Source of the DNA: a bacterium
Lineage (GTDB): Bacteria > Blakebacterota > Blakebacteria > Blakebacterales > Blakebacteraceae
Length of the DNA stretch: 16,811 nt
Assembly: GCA_025774615.1 (NCBI GenBank)
Contig: JALGVQ010000039.1
Coordinates: 1 to 16,811, forward strand
Direction of reading: 5' to 3'
Below the pieces are notes generated by a model. It was not told the origin of the DNA, searched no databases, and worked only from the letters and a program-made list of their open reading frames with translations. Positions within the stretch are counted from its first letter, which is position 1; each line of letters begins with the position of its first letter. The position numbers and the translations under genes were made by a program. Of this stretch, positions 7,568-16,000 are shown one piece after another.

Positions 7568-7597
7568 TTGACACAACTCTCCCCCACGTGATATACA
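7568..7597 (+). promoter_or_regulatory. Candidate sigma70-type promoter
   Basis: TTGACA (7568-7573) and TATACA (7592-7597) are separated by 18 nt. They lie in the only sizeable intergenic gap of the window (7556-7691, 136 bp), before the second envelope cassette. The -35 is a perfect consensus and the -10 matches 4 of 6. This assumes E. coli-like sigma70 recognition in this host. The rest of the gap shows no gene or convincing terminator. Confidence 0.45.
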
Positions 7598-7691
7598 TGA
7601 ACTGCCGCTGTATGTCTTGAGTCCTCATATAAGTTGCTGATTTACTGCCTATCCTGATCTGGCTGGAAAGGGTAATGGGCATACGGATCTA

Positions 7692-9152
7692 ATGATTCCC
7701 GGCTCTCGCCGACATATCTCACTTCCATCCAGGTCGTTCTTTGCGGGTCTGCTTGCGTTTTTCCTGAGCATGTCCGGATTCAATCAGGTTTTGGCTGAAG
7801 TCAGTCAGCAGGAACAGGAGCTATTGACGGTCGGTGTCATCGACCTGGATGTGAATAATGTCGATGAGGGAGAAGCCAGAGCGGTCTCGGAACGTCTCCG
7901 TATCTGGCTGGGACGGACCGGGGTATTCCAGGTAATCGAGCGGAACCAGATGGACACCATCATGGAGGAGCTGGGATTCCAGTACAGCGGGGCGTGCAAC
8001 ACTGATGAGTGCATCGTCCAGGTCGGCCAGATGCTTGGTGCGACAAAAATGGTCGCCGGCAGCATCTCAAAAGTCGGCACACTCTATTCTCTACAGATCC
8101 GCATCGTCGATATCACCTCATCACGGATCGAGCACACTTCATTCCGGGATGAACCGGGAGGCATGGAAAGTGTGCTCATGGAGGCAACCAGGGCAGTCGC
8201 CGACGAGCTGGCAGATTTCGTTCGCGGTACGTCCGCCTGGCCTCCAGTCGATCCTGTACAACCTGTAACACCAGCCACCGCGCAGATCACGATCGAGTCA
8301 ACACCGTCCGGTGCGACGATCATCATCGACAATCAGAATACCAGTCAGGTTACTCCGGCATCCTTTCCGCTCACGGCCGGCACCCACGATCTGACTTTGC
8401 GGTTGGCAGGTTACACTGAGAATTCTCAATCTTTCCCGGTTGTTGGCGGGCAGGACAGAACCATCAATACCTCGCTGACTGAGATATATGTTGGATCGGC
8501 CCAGCTTACCATCCGGAACTCACTGCTCGGCGCGACCCTGAAGGTGACGGGCGATGAGGAGAGAGACACCGCTCTGAACAACCCTGATGTAGCCGTGGAT
8601 CTCCCCCCCGGCCATTTCCTCCTGCGGGTCCGCGCTCCCGGATATGCGAAATGGAGTCAGGAAGTCGATCTCGAAGATGGTGACAGCAGCGTCATTCCCG
8701 TGAACCTCGTACCGAGATCGAGATTCACCGCGGGAATCCTGGCATTGATCCCCGGCGTCGGCCATTTCTACGCCAACAGGCCGGGCAAGGGAGTTCTCAT
8801 GCTTGTGGCAACCGCCGGATCGATCGTGTACGGCGCGAGTCAATTCGGGAACTATACGACTGAAAGAGACGAATACGACCAGCTGGTGACCGCCTACCGG
8901 GCCGCGACGACTTACCAGCAGTTGACTGCCATCAAGACCGAGATGGACGCCAAACACGTAGAGGTGCAGGAGACTCACGAAAAACTGGGTACGGTAGTCG
9001 GGATCATCGGTGGAGTCTGGCTTTTCAATATCATCGATGCGTCTCTCCTGATGCCGAGACTGAGACGTGCCTCCGGCAGTCTGCCGGTGCCGGACATCGA
9101 TCTGAACACCCGGAACGGTCGCCTCACCCTCTCACTGCGGGTGAATTTCTGA
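7692..9152 (+). CDS. CsgG-like protein fused to PEGA domains and a hydrophobic C-terminus
   Basis: The protein is 486 residues. A signal sequence (about 14-35, ending VLA) has no lipobox. A CsgG/TolB-N-like domain at about 45-178 is nearly the same as that of the gene at 4203 (79 of 103 aligned residues by hand) and keeps the cysteine pair, here C102 and C107. A PEGA domain follows at about 197-265 ('ITIESTPSGATIIID', 'AGTHDLTLRLAGY'), then a second PEGA-like module at about 271-342 ('LPPGHFLLRVRAPGY'). The C-terminus has hydrophobic segments at about 345-380 ('ALIPGVGHFYANRPGKG', reminiscent of DUF5683/TM2-like helices) and about 425-446. PEGA domains are surface or envelope beta modules. 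The start is not well supported by a Shine-Dalgarno: GGAAAGGG (7665-7672) is 19 nt away. The next gene starts 1 nt after its stop. Confidence 0.85.
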   Translation: MIPGSRRHISLPSRSFFAGLLAFFLSMSGFNQVLAEVSQQEQELLTVGVIDLDVNNVDEGEARAVSERLRIWLGRTGVFQVIERNQMDTIMEELGFQYSGACNTDECIVQVGQMLGATKMVAGSISKVGTLYSLQIRIVDITSSRIEHTSFRDEPGGMESVLMEATRAVADELADFVRGTSAWPPVDPVQPVTPATAQITIESTPSGATIIIDNQNTSQVTPASFPLTAGTHDLTLRLAGYTENSQSFPVVGGQDRTINTSLTEIYVGSAQLTIRNSLLGATLKVTGDEERDTALNNPDVAVDLPPGHFLLRVRAPGYAKWSQEVDLEDGDSSVIPVNLVPRSRFTAGILALIPGVGHFYANRPGKGVLMLVATAGSIVYGASQFGNYTTERDEYDQLVTAYRAATTYQQLTAIKTEMDAKHVEVQETHEKLGTVVGIIGGVWLFNIIDASLLMPRLRRASGSLPVPDIDLNTRNGRLTLSLRVNF

Positions 9153-9153
9153 G

Positions 9154-10062
9154 ATGGCACGGATGTCAGAGAAGAAGCCGCTTAATCTCCACTTCCTGAA
9201 GGGGAGAGGGTTCTCTTATTATCTGGCTGCCCTGGTTCTTGCCTTCTCAGTTCTGTTCCTCCCGGCCTGTGATTCACTGGTTTCGAACATCACAGAGCCC
9301 CCGATCGATCCACCGGCTGATAACCCGATCGATCCCGATCCTGATAATCCGAGCTTTGTGCCACCCAATTCGACCATTCTCACGCCATCCGAAGGTTCCA
9401 CCCATAGCACAGCCAATGTCACGATCACGTGGGAGGGGAACACCGGCGTGGTCGCATTCCAGAGCAGGGTTGATGATGGCGGCTGGTCGACCTGGTCGGA
9501 TCTGACTTCGAAGACCTTCGGTCCTCTTGATGAGGGAACGCACTCCGTTCACATCCGGGCCGCCTACGACACTCTGGTGGCCGGGCTGATCGAAGATACC
9601 CCAACCAATATCAACTTCACGATCGATGCGGTGCAGGGGGCTTCGCTGCGGTTCAGTCCTCCCTACCTCGAGGGTGGGACGACTGGTGATATCGCCCTGA
9701 GTCTGGTCGCCGAGGATGTGACCAATCTCATGATGGTGAAGGCGGTCTTCACCTTCGATCCGAATGTGATCACCCTGAATACGTGGGATGAGTCGAGTTT
9801 TCTGACCGGCAACGGAGGTTCGATCCTCTCGTACTACGATATCGACAATGTCGCAGGCCGCTGTGAGATCAATCTCTCAGTGGTAGATGGTGACCCGGAT
9901 GGAGTAACCGGCACTGGTACCCTTATCAACCTCACTTTCAGCGGCACAGCGGTTGGCCTGTCATCACTTGCCTTCGTCAGCGTTGAGACCGAGATGCGTG
10001 ATCCCTCCAACCTGCCTCTGACGATCATTAACCTGGTCGGGGCACAGGTGAGGGTACGGTGA
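9154..10062 (+). CDS. Lipoprotein with a cohesin-like domain
   Basis: The protein is 302 residues from ATG 9154 (ATG 9163 is an alternative). A hydrophobic segment ends in a lipobox-like LPAC, so it is probably a lipoprotein. A Pro/Asp-rich spacer ('ITEPPIDPPADNPIDPDPDNP') follows. Residues about 70-155 form an Ig/fibronectin-like beta domain ('TILTPSEGSTHSTANVTITW', 'SRVDDGGWSTW', 'EGTHSVHIRA'). Residues about 163-302 resemble a cohesin domain: 'TGDIALSLVAEDVTNL', 'VKAVFTFDPNVITL', 'GTGTLINLTFSG'. Cohesins bind dockerins in cellulosomes, but cohesin-like domains are widespread outside them. The gene is coupled to both neighbours: 1 nt after the preceding stop, and its TGA overlaps the protease ATG. 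The membrane-attached beta domains could hold the secreted protease at the surface (inference). Confidence 0.78.
   Translation: MARMSEKKPLNLHFLKGRGFSYYLAALVLAFSVLFLPACDSLVSNITEPPIDPPADNPIDPDPDNPSFVPPNSTILTPSEGSTHSTANVTITWEGNTGVVAFQSRVDDGGWSTWSDLTSKTFGPLDEGTHSVHIRAAYDTLVAGLIEDTPTNINFTIDAVQGASLRFSPPYLEGGTTGDIALSLVAEDVTNLMMVKAVFTFDPNVITLNTWDESSFLTGNGGSILSYYDIDNVAGRCEINLSVVDGDPDGVTGTGTLINLTFSGTAVGLSSLAFVSVETEMRDPSNLPLTIINLVGAQVRVR
10050..10054 (+). promoter_or_regulatory. Ribosome binding site of the protease gene
   Basis: GAGGG, inside the end of the lipoprotein gene, is 7 nt before ATG 10062. This favours ATG 10062 over GTG 10059. The start overlaps the stop of the preceding gene (TGATG). Confidence 0.55.
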
Positions 10063-13000
10063 TGGACAGGCGGATGAAGCAGCTGAAGCAAGCAGGTCTC
10101 AGGATGCAAGGCCGACTGGGTACAGCACTGCTCAGCATCCTGACCAGTGCCATGCTGCTACTCCCGAATCTGGCGCTGGCTCAGGGTAGCGATTCCGGGA
10201 CTAATCGGCTCGACCCGATCCTGCGGCTGGCGCTCAATCGCAGTGTTCAGATGCAGGAGGCCCGGGCTCGCGGTGAAGAGATCCCTCTGCTCGACCGCAA
10301 TATGGGGGTCATGGCTGCTCCAGCAGGGCTCGAGGTATGGGTGGAATTGATCGTGAAGGGTTCGGGAGCGGAAGCGGCGGTACGGGCTGCAGGAGGTACC
10401 GTCGGCAGCCGCCAGGGCCGGATCATCACCGCCCGGGTGCCATTGAGCTCCATTACCACCCTGGCGGAATCACCAGGCGTTGAGTACGTCGAAGCCTCGA
10501 CCGAGAACACCATTGCCATGGACGCCGGGCTCGATTCGATCGGCGCCGACGTTCTGCACAGCGGCGCCTACAACTACCGCGGCAGTGGCGTGCTGGTGGC
10601 AGTGTACGATACCGGGCTGGATTACTCCCATGACGACTTCCGCAACGGCGACGGCACGACCCGGGTGCTGTCCATGTGGGACCAGACCAACGGCAGCGGT
10701 ACCCCCCCGAGCGGCTATGGCTACGGCTCGGCCTGGTCTGAGGCCCAGCTCAATGATGAGCTCGATGGTTTTCCGGCCGGTCTGGTGACTCAACTCGACA
10801 TCAACGGCCATGGCACCCACGTGATGGGGATCGCCGCCGGGAACGGACGGGCCACCGGCAACGGCCAGCCTGACAGTGTTTACGTCGGCGTGGCTCCGGC
10901 GGCTGACCTGCTGGTGATCAAGGGGGGTGACGGCAGTTTCTCGAGCGCCAGCATCATCGATGGTATCGCCTGGACCTTCGCGAAGGCCGATGCCCTCGCC
11001 CAGCCTTGCGTGCTGAACCTCAGCCTGGGCGGGCACAGCGGCCCCCATGACGGCACCATGCTCTATGAAGAAGCGATCGATATTGCCTCAGGAACCGGTA
11101 AGGTAATTGTCGTCTCAGCCGGGAACGAGGGAAGTGACGCCCTGCACGACCGAACCCCGCTCTCCGCGGGGGCTCCGGCCGATTCCTTCAGCTTCACAAT
11201 CCCCAGCTATACGCCCAATGCCGGAACCAGCAACGATTATTTCCTCTGCAATATCTGGTATGAGGGTGCAACCACCGTCTCGGTTTCACTGAAGAACCCC
11301 TACGGTGTTGTCCACGGACCGGTGGCCACAGGCGGTACCTACGAAGCCGTTCCCACCTGGGGGACCATCGATATCGACAACGCCAGCGGCGGCGTTGATG
11401 CCCGCAACGGGGATTACCAGTGCATCATCCAGGTCTTCGACCAGTGGGAAGGTCTGGAGCCGATACCGGGCACCTGGACCATCATCTACCACCTCGACAG
11501 CGGGGCTTCCACCCCGGCCGACATGTGGTTCTACGGTAACACCTTCGGAGCCTCTGTCGATGTACCTACATCCTACCGCAGCGCTGCCCACCCCGGCACG
11601 GCCAATGATGCTCTCACGGTCGGGGCTTGGGTCTCGAAGTGGGGCTGGGACGCCCTCGACAGTGGCAGTTACACCTACACCGGCACCGACCGGACCAGTG
11701 ATTACGCCCTCTTCACGAGCTGGGGTCCTTCCCGGGATGGGCGACAGAAGCCCGAGATCGTCGCCCCCGGCCAGGGAATCATGTCGGCCATGTCCTTCCA
11801 CATGACCCCGCCGATCGACCCGTGGCGCGACCCCGACGGGGTCCACCGCATCTCCCAGGGAACCAGCCAGGCTGCTCCAGTCGTGACCGGTACGGTCGCC
11901 CTGCTGCTTGAGATCGATGAGACCCTCAATGTTGCCGATGTGAAAACACTTTTGCAGGACAACGCCAGGACCGACAGCTATACGGGAAGCGTTCCGAACG
12001 AAACCTGGGGATACGGCAAGCTGGACGCCCTGGCAGCGGCCGATGATCTGCTCTCAATATTGAATCCCCCCCTGATCGCGATTTATCAACCGACGGGTGT
12101 TCAGACCGGTGATATCACAATTCCTTATCTGGTCACCGATCCGGACAATTCGGAGATCGGGATCCTGGCCGAGTATTCAACCAGCAGCGGCACGTTCTGG
12201 CTGGCTGCCTCAGTCGGCGGTGATACGTCAGGTATCGCCGCGGCTGATTACGACTCCAGTCTGGTCTGGCAATCGGGGAGCGATCTTGCCGGCCAAGAGC
12301 ATTCCAATGTCTGGTTCAGAATTACTCCGCATGATGCAGGTGGATGGGGTACTTCTGATACCACCCTTATCGACATCGACAACCTTGCTCCACAGTGGAT
12401 CGCAGCCGAAGGAACAAGCGGAGATTCTACTCTCACCTTCTGGTTCAATGAACTGGTAGCCGATTCATCGGCTACGGATACATCCAATGTTTCATTATCT
12501 GGAGGACTGACTGCAGGAAGCATTACTGGCATTGACCACGATGTCTGGTCAACCAAAGCATCCATATCCGGTACCAGACATGCTCCTGAAGCAGGGGTCA
12601 TTGACGGTAAGCTCTACGTTGCAGGCGGAAATGACGGAAACAACCTCAACATTCTGGAAGTATATGATCCATCTACAGACAGCTGGACGACAAAGGCCTC
12701 CATGCCGACCAGCCGGTGGGTAGCACAAGCAGGAGTTATTGATGGATTACTCTATGTGGCTGGCGGAGGTGATGACGCGGGGGCATCAACCGCGTTAGAA
12801 GTATACGATCCATCCACAGATTCATGGACTACCAGGACCCCTATGCCCTTCGGCATATCAGTGGGAGTCGCCGGTGTGATCGACGGTAAGCTCTATGTAG
12901 CGTCTGTTGAAGGGACGTTGATGTATGACCCTTCAACGGATGATTGGCAGACAAAGGCCAGCAAACTCGGCTTTAGAAGCGGCCGTGCCGGTGGAGTGAT

Positions 13001-16000
13001 CGACGGCAAACTCTATATCGTTGCCGATGGTGATGGTTCGGTGGAGTCATATCTGGACATATATGACCCCTCCACAGACAGCTGGACGACGGGGCCCTCA
13101 GCACCTACTCCCAGACAAAGAGCAACCGCAGGAGTAATTGCCGGAAAACTCTATGTTGTGGGTGGAGACAATGATATCGGGGCGGTGAACACGCTGGAAG
13201 TATACGATCCTGCAACGAACGAATGGACAACAGAGACCTCCATCCCCACCGATAGAACCTTCCCGGCAGCAGGAGTTATTGATAACGAGCTCTATATTAT
13301 AGCTGGAGGAGGTGAGCTTATAGTAGAGGTCTACACTGCTCTACCTTCCCGCTTTGAGTTGACTCTGTCCAGTGGACAGAAGCTGTCCTCAACTGAACCT
13401 TCCGTCACACTGACAGCAACCAGCATCACAGACCTCAATGGTAATACAGCTGCTTCGCTTGACACGACCTTTGCACCTGCCGACCTGAACCGGCCGAGCA
13501 TCGGAGTATATCAACCCACGGGAACCCAGATCGGTGATGTCACTCTTCCATATGTCATTTCCGATCCCGAAGGCGGTCCAGTTGGACTGCTTGCGGAATA
13601 CTCGGTAGATGCCGGTACGACCTGGCTCGCAGCTACAATAACAGGCGATACCTCAGATATTGAACCGGCTGACTTTGACAGCAGCCTGGTCTGGCATAGC
13701 GTAACTGATCTGGCGGATCAGGAAGTAGCCGGAGTACGATTCCGGATCACTCCGCACGATCAAGGTGGTTCGGGTTCCGCCTCTATTACCCACATCGATA
13801 TAGACAACCAGTATCCGCAATGGATCGAAGCCGAAGGGACGAGCGGAGATTCTACTCTCACATTCTGGTTCGATGAGTTAGTAGCAGACTCTTCGGCTAC
13901 AGAGGTGACCAACTTCTCCCTCTCAGGGGGATTGACTGTCGGAAGCATCATTGGCAGCGATCATGATGTCTGGACCACAAAGGCCTCAGCGCCAACCAGC
14001 AGACTTCATGCTGCGGCTGACGTTATAGACGGTAAGCTCTATGTTGTGGGAGGCAATGGAGCTTTAAGTACGCTTGAAGTATACGACCCGTCATCCGACA
14101 GCTGGACAACAATGTCATCCATGCCAGCAGGAAGAGCGTTATTAGCGGCAGGAGTCATTGACGGCAAGCTTTACGCTGCAGGTGGATCCATCAATTGGGC
14201 AATACCCTGGCTTGAAGTATACGATCCGTCCACAGACAGTTGGACGGCAAAGGCCCCCATGCTCACTGCCAGACATGGAGCTGTAGGAGGCGTAATAAAC
14301 GGGCGGTTTTATGTTGCTGGTGGGCAAGATGGGTCAGATCTGCTGGAGGTATACGATCCCGTTACGGACAGCTGGGCATCAAAGACTTCCATACCCACAG
14401 GCAGGTGGCTAGCTGTAGCAGGAGTGATCGAGGGGAAACTCTACGTAGCCGGTGGTGGCAGCAGTGACGGGACAGACCTGGCTACGCTTGAAGTATATGA
14501 CCCATTGACAGACAGCTGGACGACGAAAGCTCCCATGCCCACGGCCAGATCGGATGCTGCAGCAGGAGTAATCGATGGGAAACTATATGTTGCTGGCGGG
14601 AATCTCAGCGGGGATCAACTGAACACTCTTGAAGTATACGATCCCGCAACAGACAGCTGGACTGTAAAATCCTACATGCTGGGGGTCAGACCCTGGATAA
14701 CAGCAGGAGAAATCGACGGAAAACTCTACATAGCAGGGATTTGGACTGGAAGTCTGGAGGTATACACTGCCATCCCATCCCGTTTTGAGCTGACCTTGTC
14801 CAGCGGTCAAACCCTCTCGTCGGCCGAACCTCCGGTTACATTGACAGCTACAAATATCATGGATCTTCACAGCAATGTTGCCACATCCCTTGATACGACC
14901 TTCGCACCATCGGATCCAAACCGGCCGGGTGTCACCCTCTGGCAACCAGGTGGGATCAAGAGTGGTGACATCATTGTTCCCTACACTATTTCTGACGCTG
15001 AAGGCAGTGACATCGGATTGCTGGCCGAATACTCGACAGACGGTGGATCGACCTGGCTGGCGGCATCTGTCAGTGGTGATACCTCCGGAATCGCGCTGGC
15101 CGATTTCGATTCGAGCCTGGTCTGGCTGAGCAGCTCGAATCTTGTGGATCAGGATCTGACCTATGGTGTCCAGTTCCGTCTCACACCGCATGATCCCGGG
15201 GGATGGGGTACGGCCGACATAACCCTGATTGATATCGACAACCTGGCCCCACAGGGATTCTCAGCTTCAGGTACCGCCGGTAACTCCACCATCACGTTCT
15301 GGTTCGATGAACTGGCGGATGAAGACACGGCGACCAACACCTCCAACTTCTCCCTCACCAGTGGACTGACGGTCGGGAGCATCGTCGGACGTGGTGCTGA
15401 TGAATGGTCCGTCCTGTCACCGATGCCCTCAAGGAGAGATCATGCTGTAGCGGGGGTTATGAACGGGAAACTCTATGTCGCGGGAGGTGAAGATTCGGGC
15501 AACAATTACACCTCCACCCTCTATGAATACGATCCATCAACCGGTGCCTGGGTAACGAAGACCTCCATGCCCACGGCGAGAGGTTGGGCGGTCGCCGGGG
15601 TGATCGACGGAAAACTCTATGTTGCAGGTGGCGCCAATCTGACAGGCCCAATGAGCAAACTGGAAGTGTACGATCCCTCGACCAATGCATGGACGACAAA
15701 GACCTCTATGCCCACCTCTTTCGTGCATTCAGCTGCGGGTGTCATAGACGGCAAACTCTATGTTGCGGGGAATCAGGACGGGGCGTCGCAGCCTCTGGGT
15801 GATGTCATAGTATACGATCCCTCTGCCGACAGCTGGTCAACTCTGGCTTCAATGCTCACCGCCCGGAAACATGCAGTCGCTGGAGTCCTTGACGGGAAGC
15901 TGTACGTAACGGGAGGAATGACTACCGGTGATGTCTACTCGAGCGCCCTGGAAGCATACGATCCCTCGACCGATAGTTGGACAACCCTGGCACCTGTCCC

